From positions 62,001-126,000 of the forward strand of contig JACIZI010000008.1 of NCBI GenBank assembly GCA_014359475.1: a stretch of DNA of 64,000 nucleotides, read 5' to 3'. The position numbers and the translations under genes were made by a program. Positions 55,316 through 62,274 of this stretch are shown piece by piece. The notes under the pieces were generated by a model, which worked only from the letters and a program-made list of their open reading frames with translations, did not search any database and was not told the DNA's origin. Every line of letters starts with the position of its first letter. Position 1 is the stretch's first letter. Origin of the DNA: Marinobacter sp. Lineage in GTDB: Bacteria > Pseudomonadota > Gammaproteobacteria > Pseudomonadales > Oleiphilaceae.

Positions 55316-56057
55316 GTACGCCCAGCATGGGCATGAACTAATGGGGTGAAAGTCCCCTGTGGGAAGATAACCAGACGGGAAACTAGCACAAAATGGCATG
55401 GAGCCATTTTGAACAGCCGAAGGCTGGCCTTGGTGAAATACATGGATGTATTTCATAAAACTGCGAGCTGATGAACAAGAACATCATACGAGGCGTAGGC
55501 TGAAGGCGAGTTGGCACAAGACAACGAAGCCACGTGGTCTAACGGCTACCGTAAAGGATGGCGGCGGCCGTCCGTCAGTTGTGCAGGGAAAGTTCATGCT
55601 CTTATCCGGGGCGGTCCGACGTATCGGGGTTTGCTCAACGAGCGATCGGTCAATGACCAGTCAGGCCACTGGTCGATCAAGCCTGGGCGCAGCCGTTGTC
55701 ATCGGCGGTTGCGAGCGAACGAGATGGACACCGATAGCGCCAGCGGGGGTAACTCCTCCGGTGATTGAACAGAAGTCAGCAGACGGCATAGTAGCCCAAT
55801 GCCCATCGTAATGGGTGGGACATGGTGAAGGCCTGAACTCGAAAATCAATGAGGGCCTGTGTAGCTCAATGATTCCATATCCGACCGGCCCCAGGAACAT
55901 TGGCGCAAAATCAGAAGCCATCATTGGGGTAAGCAGGAGGTAATCGGCCGACTTGCTCTAAACGTTTTCGAGAAACGCCCTGTGCGGAACCGTCGGTCCG
56001 ACGCATCGGTGCAGGGTGTTGTGGGGACTGGGGGTTAGATACCCCCGGTTACCCGAT
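55316..56057 (+). mobile_element. Group II intron without reverse-transcriptase gene (group IIC-attC type)
   Basis: 742 nt beginning GTACGCCCAGCATGGGCATG and AATGGGGTGAAAGTCCCCTG, the conserved 5' part of this intron class, continuing through TAGCACAAAATGGCATGGAG and TGCAGGGAAAGTTCATGCTC (domain I), to the domain V-like stem, the domain VI hairpin and 3' end TTACCCGAT. Removing it reunites CCTTGT with TAAAT, i.e. an attC core. It lacks any open frame for the intron protein and, compared with the fragment at 56760, also about 90 nt of domain I, so it is probably immobile on its own. Confidence 0.7.
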
Positions 56058-56064
56058 TAAATTG

Positions 56065-56346
56065 CTATCGTTCACCTTCCAGCCCGTGCCATACCCTTAG
56101 AATGATGATGGCACTCACATGTACGGAATAGCGAACAACGTACTTGCCAAAGACCATGTCGCGGATGGAATCAGGTACCGGTGCCATTTCAACCGGTGTT
56201 CCCATTCTGGGGAAGTCTGGTAGTAATTCGATTTTGCTAACCAGTTCTGCGGCTATCCTGCCTGCCGCAGGAGGATTGTGAACTGCGATAAACTCCCTGA
56301 GGCGTTTCAAATCTTCAATGGCTTCGTCCGTGTAAACCAATTTCAC
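56065..56346 (-). CDS. ParE/RelE-family toxin
   Basis: A 93-residue RelE/ParE-superfamily protein: MKLVYTDEAIEDLKRLREFI, IAAELVSKIELLPDFPRMGT, MVFGKYVVRYSVHVSAIIIL and RVWHGLEGER, all matching the fold and the C-terminal RXWHXREXR-like end of ParE toxins. ParE inhibits gyrase, RelE cuts mRNA; which applies is open. The start is GTG at 56346, overlapping the antitoxin stop. Confidence 0.9.
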   Translation of the reverse strand: MKLVYTDEAIEDLKRLREFIAVHNPPAAGRIAAELVSKIELLPDFPRMGTPVEMAPVPDSIRDMVFGKYVVRYSVHVSAIIILRVWHGLEGER

Positions 56347-56615
56347 TTACCTGACCTCGGCGCATCCTGCTCGTTTTCGGTTCCCCAACTATTGAGCCAA
56401 CCATGGACCTCGCTAGCATCAACTACCTTTCCTTGGGCAGCCGATTCCATAGCCTCCAGCGTTTGCTGCCAACGCTCCTGCTCACGCTGTTGCTTTTCAA
56501 TGTATTCTGATAATGCCTGATTAATCACCCAGCCTTTACTCCGGTGGAGTCTGCCGGCGATTGCTTCCAGGTGCTGTTCAACTTCGGCCTGAAGACGAAC
56601 GGTAGTGACACTCAT
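56343..56615 (-). CDS. Ribbon-helix-helix antitoxin of the ParE-like toxin
   Basis: A 90-residue protein with an N-terminal ribbon-helix-helix: MSVTTVRLQAEVEQHLEAIA then LHRSKGWVINQALSEYIEKQ, as in CopG/ParD antitoxins. The C-terminal part (QTLEAMESAAQGKVVDASEV, HGWLNSWG) is the toxin-binding tail. It overlaps the toxin gene by 3-4 bp, giving the usual antitoxin-toxin order. A cassette gene between attC-like sites 1 and 2. Confidence 0.9.
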   Translation of the reverse strand: MSVTTVRLQAEVEQHLEAIAGRLHRSKGWVINQALSEYIEKQQREQERWQQTLEAMESAAQGKVVDASEVHGWLNSWGTENEQDAPRSGK

Positions 56616-56679
56616 AACTGTACCCCCGAATTTGGTGACTACAACGTATTACATCATAGTCTTCTAGGGTGCAGCAAAA

Positions 56680-56759
56680 ATTTAACGCCGCTCAGCACGC
56701 GCGGCTACGGAATGGAGGCGAAGCCGCAATGTAGTAGACGTCGCCGTGCCTGGCCTTGT
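56680..56759 (-). repeat. Integron attC-like site 2
   Basis: On the minus strand it reads ACAAGGCCAGGCACGGCGAC at the R'' side, CTACATTGCGGCTTCGCCTC in the inner part (GCGGCTTCGCC; GGCGAAGCCGC on the other strand) and ends GCGGCGTTAAAT, a perfect core GTTRRRY. The outer parts ACAAGGC...GCGTT match site 1. The R'' end (RYYYA) is missing because the intron fragment at 56760 begins there and its 3' end is deleted. Confidence 0.65.
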
Positions 56760-56915
56760 GTACGCCCAGCATGGGCATGAACTAATGGGGTGAAAGTCCC
56801 CTGTGGGAAGATCACCGTTCAGCCGGTTTTACCCGATTGAACGCTAACCACTAGCGAATGGCAAGGGCCGATCCGCGAGGAAAGGTCCGGAGGAAGCCGC
56901 TAGCACAAAATGGCA
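56760..56915 (+). mobile_element. Group II intron 5' fragment (domain I)
   Basis: Starts exactly like the copy at 55316 (GTACGCCCAGCATGGGCATG, GGGGTGAAAGTCCCCTG) after the same exon end CCTTGT. It then has about 100 nt of domain I that the other copy lost (GTTCAGCCGGTTTTACCCGA and on) and shares TAGCACAAAATGGCA with it before it stops inside ccdB. The remaining intron and the attC half beyond it are gone. Confidence 0.7.
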
Positions 56916-57154
56916 CTACCCGCACCAAAACGCAATTCGCCTTCAGGCACAGCAGCCATGTACTGAGTAGCCATTACTACCTCTTGGCCCTCAATGTTAA
57001 ATACGGGATTCAGCCCCTGGGCTGGAGACGGCGCCGAAGATTTTGGCAACAGTGGCACGACAACTCGGGTGTTCAATCCACTGAGAAGGTCAGACTGAAC
57101 ATCCAGCAGATAACCACCCCCATCCTTATTTTCAAAGATATCGAAACGGGCCAT
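56900..57154 (-). pseudogene. ccdB: CcdB toxin gene with its 3' end replaced by an intron fragment
   Basis: Residues 1-79 are CcdB: MARFDIFENKDGGGYLLDVQ, LNTRVVVPLLPKS, LNPVFNIEGQEVVMATQYMA and AVPEGELRFGAG. Complete CcdB has about 101-105 residues; the last 25 or so, which form the gyrase-poisoning C-terminus (the final Trp-Gly-Ile in the F-plasmid protein), are missing, replaced by SAILC from the intron. The toxin is expected to be inactive as a gyrase poison but may still bind CcdA. The start overlaps the ccdA stop by one base. Confidence 0.85.
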
Positions 57155-57399
57155 CAGAACTGACGGTGCCGTGCAAGAGGCAAACCGTTAGCTTCAATGT
57201 ATGTATTCGAGCTTGCGAGGGCTGTGGCATTATCGTGCAACCATTTCTTCTGCTTATGCAGTTTCACAGCCTCCGCGATCCCTGCCTCGGCCGATCGTGA
57301 AACATTGATTCCCAAGGCTTTTGCCTCTTTGAGAAGGTCAGTATCTAGCGATAGGTTCGTTGGCTTTCGTATGGATTTGGTAGCTTCGGGAACGTGCAT
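57154..57399 (-). CDS. ccdA: CcdA-family antitoxin
   Basis: An 81-residue protein: HVPEATKSIRKPTNLSLDTD (ribbon-helix-helix strand), LLKEAKALGINVSRSAEAGI (DNA-binding helices), and the toxin-binding tail KKWLHDNATALASSNTYIEA then NGLPLARHRQF, which is the CcdA end (NGXPL). Start ATG at 57399 behind GAGGAG. A 32-bp inverted repeat upstream is the likely operator. It is intact although its toxin gene is broken. Confidence 0.92.
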   Translation of the reverse strand: MHVPEATKSIRKPTNLSLDTDLLKEAKALGINVSRSAEAGIAEAVKLHKQKKWLHDNATALASSNTYIEANGLPLARHRQF

Positions 57400-57434
57400 G
57401 GTCACTCCTCGCAAAGAATAATGCACCCATGTTA

Positions 57435-57466
57435 TGCACATATTTGTTGCACATCAAATATGTGCA
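57435..57466. promoter_or_regulatory. Inverted repeat, candidate CcdA operator
   Basis: TGCACATATTTG, 8 bp and CAAATATGTGCA: a perfect 12-bp inverted repeat, 36 bp before the ccdA start, with another TTGCACAT in its centre. CcdA-type antitoxins repress their own promoter, so this is the probable binding site. From 57467 to 57673 there is no gene; GCTTAAC at 57512 next to a GGCTTA/TAAGCC hairpin and CCTTGT might be a worn attC site, but this is weak. Confidence 0.6.
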
Positions 57467-57673
57467 ACGAAAAGCCTTGGCGCAGACACAAAAAGATGCA
57501 AGGATTCAGTGGCTTAACGCGAAGCTAAGCCGTCCCTTGTGACGGAAAGATTTAATCATGAGGAAATGGTAGCGTGATGCGCATCGCGCAACATTAGAGC
57601 AATTAACGTCGACCACAACGGCGCGAGCTTGCGAGCGTCCGGCTCCCGAAGGGAGCGCATTGACAGCTGACAG

Positions 57674-59089
57674 TTACCGCTGAGGCGCGGCTTGTATTAT
57701 CTTCCATAAGGTTTGCCATTCGGCGCTGGTATACGGCGAAACCTCATACATTTGAACCAACCGGCCGCTTTCATTTTGAGAAACTGTTGTTTCAACAATG
57801 CGACCCAGCACATGACCGCTAATTGTTTTCAAGGAACCGTTAGCTACCAGATTCACGGAATCGTTTTCACTTAAAGCAACACGATAAGGTGATCTGGCGC
57901 CATCCGAAAAAATAAGCATCGATCCCTCAATGTTATGTAGTCGAAGATTTGGATCTCTTATATCGACTAGATACTGACTGACATCTGTCGGGCGAATAGC
58001 GCCATCCTGTACCTGTTGATTAACATCTGAGATGGAATTGCTCATCATCAGCCCAGCGCGCTCCAAGCTGTTAACAAACGATGTATAAGCCGCTTTATAT
58101 TGTTCGTCGTATTCGGCCATGCGTTTTTCATAGACCTTTTGTTCACGCAGCCTAACTGAGATCTCTTCTGATCGAGAAACATAGAAAGTGAGAAATTCGG
58201 CAGAAATATCGTTGAGAGCGGAAAGCTTCTCGTTGAACTGGACCTCCTCCATTTCTCTTGATTGGTAGGGCTTTTTCTTTGCTTCAATCAAGTCAATGCC
58301 GCCTCTTTCAGATAGGCCGCGAGAGCGAATACTACTTTCAATTGCTCCAATTTCAGATCTGAGCCTTGTTGCCCTTGAGCAAATGTCATCGTCAACCTGA
58401 GGGGATTTTTGCAGACAAGATTCGTAGACCCCGTCCTCCTTGAACACCTGCATGACCATGCTTGCGTTGGACTGAGACAGTGTATCGATAGCTTGCTGCC
58501 CCTTATCGTTCAGGGGAATATCTATAGCGTTAAGCTTTCCCGAAAGGTCCGTAACGCGTTTTACGAGAGGAACGCATGTCCACGACTTCTGCGCCATAAA
58601 TGTATTGGGGATATCACTGCCTTTAGGGCATTCCGCCACTAAGGACGCCAGCGCGGAGAAATATTCTCTGCTTAAATTGGAACATTCCATCGCGCTACCG
58701 CAGTTCCGTTTGGCAAAAACTGCTTTTAGCGCAGGGGAATAAGGAGTGATTTGGCCCGTACTGACTTTATTCCGAACCTCTTCGAAACCCTTTATTTTGG
58801 GAAGAATGTTTTGAAAAGTTTTCAGAAAATTAGCGTCAGCCGATCGCCCTTTCGAATCAAGTATCCTTTGGCAAGCCTCGAGCGTCTTCGCGCTGTAGCA
58901 ATGTTGCATTATAGCGCCCATGTTCATGGAGCCTTTTCGTAGATCAGCTGGCGCGCCGGGACCCATGGCATAGTCCATATATTGCGATAATGTTTTTATA
59001 GACGTTTGCGTATCAGCTGCAACCGGAAACGATAGGGCCGATGCCAAGAGCATCGCCGGTAAGGCAAACCAGGATTTAATTTTTGCCAT
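57674..59089 (-). CDS. Secreted protein of unknown function
   Basis: A 471-residue protein with a clear signal peptide (SWFALPAMLLASALSFPVAA) when started at the ATG at 59089; the frame continues to an ATG at 59122. The mature part has several cysteine pairs (HCYSAKTLEACQ; NCGSAMECSN; AECPKGS; SWTCVPLV; SCLQKSPQ; DICSRATRL), then a long helical, coiled-coil-like middle and a C-terminal small beta region (GRIVETTVSQNESGRLVQMY). I do not recognise the family. It is 39 bp after the membrane protein at 59129, so the two form an operon. Confidence 0.6.
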   Translation of the reverse strand: MAKIKSWFALPAMLLASALSFPVAADTQTSIKTLSQYMDYAMGPGAPADLRKGSMNMGAIMQHCYSAKTLEACQRILDSKGRSADANFLKTFQNILPKIKGFEEVRNKVSTGQITPYSPALKAVFAKRNCGSAMECSNLSREYFSALASLVAECPKGSDIPNTFMAQKSWTCVPLVKRVTDLSGKLNAIDIPLNDKGQQAIDTLSQSNASMVMQVFKEDGVYESCLQKSPQVDDDICSRATRLRSEIGAIESSIRSRGLSERGGIDLIEAKKKPYQSREMEEVQFNEKLSALNDISAEFLTFYVSRSEEISVRLREQKVYEKRMAEYDEQYKAAYTSFVNSLERAGLMMSNSISDVNQQVQDGAIRPTDVSQYLVDIRDPNLRLHNIEGSMLIFSDGARSPYRVALSENDSVNLVANGSLKTISGHVLGRIVETTVSQNESGRLVQMYEVSPYTSAEWQTLWKIIQAAPQR

Positions 59090-59128
59090 TTTCCGTCCGG
59101 GAATGCTGATCGCTATGGGCATATTTTT

Positions 59129-59818
59129 TTACCGTGAAACTTGAGCTTGGTTATTCGGGGTTTCATGCACACTCGTGTCGTTAAGGCCTTCACTACATCT
59201 TAATTGGTGAGCGACGAGCTTCTCCAAGAGTTGCGCATTCAGCTTTGTATAGTGGCTTACCTTGTGAAGGTAGGACATTGCTGAAGCAAAGGCGATGCAA
59301 GCTATATTGGCCACAAAAATCCCGACAATAATCCCAGCAGTCATCTCCGATGACAAATATCTGAAGTCAATATCGATAATGAACAATACGGAACCAAGTG
59401 CGACCATCCCTGCAATAATCCAAAGCACTGTAACGATCGCGGGCGTTGACACTTCTGTAGGTGCAGTAGACCGCCGAGAATGAGACAAATCCGGTGCCGC
59501 CTTATCGATCTCGAAGGCCGATTTGTGAAATTGCACGACAGGTTTAAGTTCGGAGCCGCTGAGGTTCTGTGACGGCCCTGTGACGGGTTCTCCTGGCGAG
59601 CTTGATCGATGCTCATTAATGACTACATCGTTGGTTATTTGACCACGCAATGCATGCCACCTGCCGCTCACTTCGACATCAATGGAAATTATGGTTTCCG
59701 TCTCTGATACTAAAGGGTGCATTTTTTTCAATGCTTGCCCCAACGATTTGGCTTTAATTACCGCGCCCTGAAGCTCGTCGGTGTTTGGGCTATTTATCAA
59801 GAATCGATACTTTGCCAT
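59129..59818 (-). CDS. Two-helix membrane protein of unknown function
   Basis: A 229-residue protein: an N-terminal soluble domain (MAKYRFLINSPNTDELQGAV), a low-complexity stretch of Ser and Pro (about 75-120), two membrane segments (VTVLWIIAGMVALGSVLFII; AGIIVGIFVANIACIAFASA) and a cytoplasmic tail. No family is recognised. It is the first gene of the pair with the secreted protein at 57674, so a joint envelope function is possible. Confidence 0.6.
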   Translation of the reverse strand: MAKYRFLINSPNTDELQGAVIKAKSLGQALKKMHPLVSETETIISIDVEVSGRWHALRGQITNDVVINEHRSSSPGEPVTGPSQNLSGSELKPVVQFHKSAFEIDKAAPDLSHSRRSTAPTEVSTPAIVTVLWIIAGMVALGSVLFIIDIDFRYLSSEMTAGIIVGIFVANIACIAFASAMSYLHKVSHYTKLNAQLLEKLVAHQLRCSEGLNDTSVHETPNNQAQVSR

Positions 59819-59876
59819 AGAAAGCCTTAATTGTTGGAGTCTTGCATTTCATTTCAGCCAGAGGCTTGAGCATTTA

Positions 59877-61730
59877 CCTGAATCAATGACTCTGTTCCCC
59901 AATATACCCACCCGGCACGATTCAAGCCAGTTTTCCCCGGAATCTGGCCAAGGTCGGGTTGTTGAGGGCGGGGATGTCCAGAAAAGGTTCGGTCAGCTGC
60001 CTGAGACTGACTATTTTGTGACCATAATCTTACCTGATCACCCATTTTGATCAGCCTGCTCTACACTGTACCTGAATCCGTGACTTCAACCGGCCAAAAT
60101 CACCTTAAAGGCCTGCAATAACAGGCCACTGAACGATATAATAGCCCCTGACATCCATTCACCCAGTCAGTGCTTTTGGGCCCATGCGCACTTTCACTCT
60201 CCAGCAATCCCGAACCGAAGTCTACACACCCCACGGCGGGCTGGCCCTGGTGGGCCACTGTCTGAACCGGCACACATCACTGGTCAAAACCGCTCGCACC
60301 GTGGCCAAGCGCCATGGTATTCCGAACATCGACCTGATCCGGACCTATCTTGGCCTGATCACGCTCGGCAAGAGCGACTTCGAGGCGGCAGAGCCCGTAC
60401 GGACGGACCCGTTCTTCAAATCCGCCATGGGCATCAAACAGTCGCCTTCTTCGGCCCGCTTACGCCAGCGGTTTGATGAAGATGCCCAGGCCCTGACACC
60501 GCTGCTGGATGATGCCAGCGTTGAGTTTCTTCAGTCCATCGGCGCACCGGTGTCGCCTCTGGAGATGGGCCATGTCGCGCTGGATATGGATGTCTTTCCC
60601 ATGGACAACAGCCAGACCCGCAAGGAAGGTGTCAGCTACACCTACAAAGGGTTTGACGGCTATGCGCCGATAGCTGCTTATCTGGGACAGGAAGGCTGGT
60701 GTCTGGGATGCGAGCTGCGCCCCGGCAGCCAGCATGCCAATAACGGGTTTCTCGACACCCTCAAACGGGTTTTACCCCGGGCCCGGGCACTGACGGACAA
60801 GCCCATCCTGTTACGCCTGGACAGTGCTCACGATGCCCGGGACAACCGCGACTTCCTGCGCCAGCAGGAACAGGTCGACTTCCTGATCAAGTGGAATCCC
60901 CGCAAGCAGGATCCCCTGGCCTGGGCAGACAAGGCCCAGGCCCGGAAAGCCTGGGCACTGGACCGCGACGGCAAGATGGAAGCGGTTCTGTCAGAAGAAC
61001 TGCCGGACGAACCCGGGCTGCGTCGGATCGTCAGGGTCACTGTGCGCACCAGCGATGCCAGTGGCCAGCTGTATCTGGAACCGGACGTCAGCATTGAAGG
61101 CTGGATCACGTCCTTGCCGGCCGACGTGGCCAGCGAACAGCAGGTCATGGCGCTGTACAGCGATCACGCCACCAGTGAACAGTTCCACAGCGAGTTCAAG
61201 ACCGACCTGGATCTGGAGCGCCTGCCTTCGGGGAAGTTCCACACCAACAACCTGGTCATGGCCTTCGCCACACTGGGATACAACCTGCTGCGCTGGATGG
61301 GCCTGAGACTCACCGGCCCGGATGCGCCGGTGCGCCACCCGGCTAAACGCCGTCGCCTGAGGACGGTGATGCAGGAACTCATCTACATGGCCTGCCGCTT
61401 GGTCCACAGCGGCCGTCAATGGCTGCTGCGATTTGGCCGGCACTGTCCGGGCTTTGCCGTTTATCGGGACCTTCATGAAGGCCTGACCGCCTCCGGATAA
61501 GCTGGTCCCATAACGACCGCCACCCTCAAATCACCCGGGAAATCATGCCGGGGCAATCGGCTATTGTCTGAACAGCAGATTCTGGTCACAAACTGATCAA
61601 TCCCGGGCGGCTGACTGAGCCTGTCCCGTGTATTCCCGCCCTCAACAACCCAGCATTGGCCAGATTCCAGGGAAAACTGGCTTGAGTCCTGCCCGGGTGG
61701 GTATATTGGGGGTAGAGTCACTGATTCAGG
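59877..61730 (+). mobile_element. IS1380-family insertion sequence with long imperfect inverted repeats
   Basis: The element encodes one transposase (60184-61500). Its ends are inverted repeats that can be followed for about 150 bp: CCTGAATCAATGACTCTG on the left and the reverse complement CCTGAATCAGTGACTCTA on the right, then CCCAATATACCCACCCGG, AAGCCAGTTTTCCC, GGAATCTGGCCAA, GGGTTGTTGAGGGCGGG and TTTGTGACCA shared by both. No clear target duplication: the left flank is ATTTA, the right TGAGT. The right end lies within IS66 remnant sequence. A further partial copy of the tip is at about 60071-60087. Confidence 0.8.
60184..61500 (+). CDS. IS1380-family transposase
   Basis: A 438-residue DDE transposase. 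The RNase H fold is seen in HVALDMDVFPMDNSQTRKEG (first aspartate), RALTDKPILLRLDSAHDARD (second) and YSDHATSEQFHSEFKTDLDL then ERLPSGKFHTNNLVMAFATL (the glutamate region), the usual IS1380 layout. The N-terminal half has the DNA-binding part. TATAAT at 60137-60142 may be its -10 box. The frame is complete, so the element may be active. Confidence 0.92.
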   Translation: MRTFTLQQSRTEVYTPHGGLALVGHCLNRHTSLVKTARTVAKRHGIPNIDLIRTYLGLITLGKSDFEAAEPVRTDPFFKSAMGIKQSPSSARLRQRFDEDAQALTPLLDDASVEFLQSIGAPVSPLEMGHVALDMDVFPMDNSQTRKEGVSYTYKGFDGYAPIAAYLGQEGWCLGCELRPGSQHANNGFLDTLKRVLPRARALTDKPILLRLDSAHDARDNRDFLRQQEQVDFLIKWNPRKQDPLAWADKAQARKAWALDRDGKMEAVLSEELPDEPGLRRIVRVTVRTSDASGQLYLEPDVSIEGWITSLPADVASEQQVMALYSDHATSEQFHSEFKTDLDLERLPSGKFHTNNLVMAFATLGYNLLRWMGLRLTGPDAPVRHPAKRRRLRTVMQELIYMACRLVHSGRQWLLRFGRHCPGFAVYRDLHEGLTASG

Positions 61731-61731
61731 T

Positions 61732-61864
61732 GAGTGATTACGCCGATGAGCAGGGATTGTGTTTTGCCGAACTGATGGCCTGGTGGCGGCTGATAGTAAA
61801 GAAGATTACCGTTCCTGATATGCACCGCCCCAATCGTTTTGTCAGCGTGGCGGTGGCCACATGA
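61732..61864 (+). pseudogene. IS66 TnpA C-terminal fragment
   Basis: The frame after the IS1380 right end reads SDYADEQGLCFAELMAWWRL, then IVKKITVPDMHRPNRFVSVA and stops at 61864 over the start of the next frame (ATGATG). Position and the following TnpB suggest the end of an IS66-type TnpA. The 5' part is missing, probably through the IS1380 insertion. Confidence 0.5.
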
Positions 61865-62091
61865 TGCGCCGGGAATTGACGATGTAGGTTTATCTCTGCC
61901 GGGAGTCGGTCGACATGCGGAAATCCATCGAAGGACTTTCATTGCTGGTTCAGGAAGCAATGGAACTGAATCCTTTTGACGAAGCGGTCTTCTTGTTCTG
62001 CAATCGCCAGCGCGACAAGGTAAACATCCTGGCCTTTTCAGCAAGATCTCGCGGTGGCACTTGCGCTTCTTGCATTCGGTATTGGGCTTAG
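61861..62091 (+). pseudogene. IS66 TnpB (Orf2) remnant with a nonsense codon
   Basis: The frame starts MMRRELTM, meets a TAG at 61885-61887, and continues VYLCRESVDMRKSIEGLSLL, VQEAMELNPFDEAVFLFCNR and QRDKVNIL, the highly conserved IS66 TnpB core. After this the similarity ends and the frame runs into ARSRGG and a stop. So it is both interrupted and truncated; no TnpC follows. Confidence 0.8.
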
Positions 62092-62274
62092 GAGAAGGCG
62101 AAAAGGCCATAGTGGCAACGGTCCTTTGCGGTTGAAGGTAATTTTATTGTCGCTGAATTTATAGATTTATTCCGGGTCTCCCTAGTGGTGGCAACCGTTC
62201 CCGCTTTTGGGCGTACTGAGGAATAAATATTTTTGAGATGTCCTTTAAAGTACATACAAAGTGGAAAGCGTGCT

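Noticed and set aside
54210-55924. Two similar minus-strand frames (54210-54458 and 55661-55924) that look like a repeated small protein family
   Set aside because: They are translations of the two intron copies; the similarity is explained by the repeated RNA element, and the frames differ at their ends.
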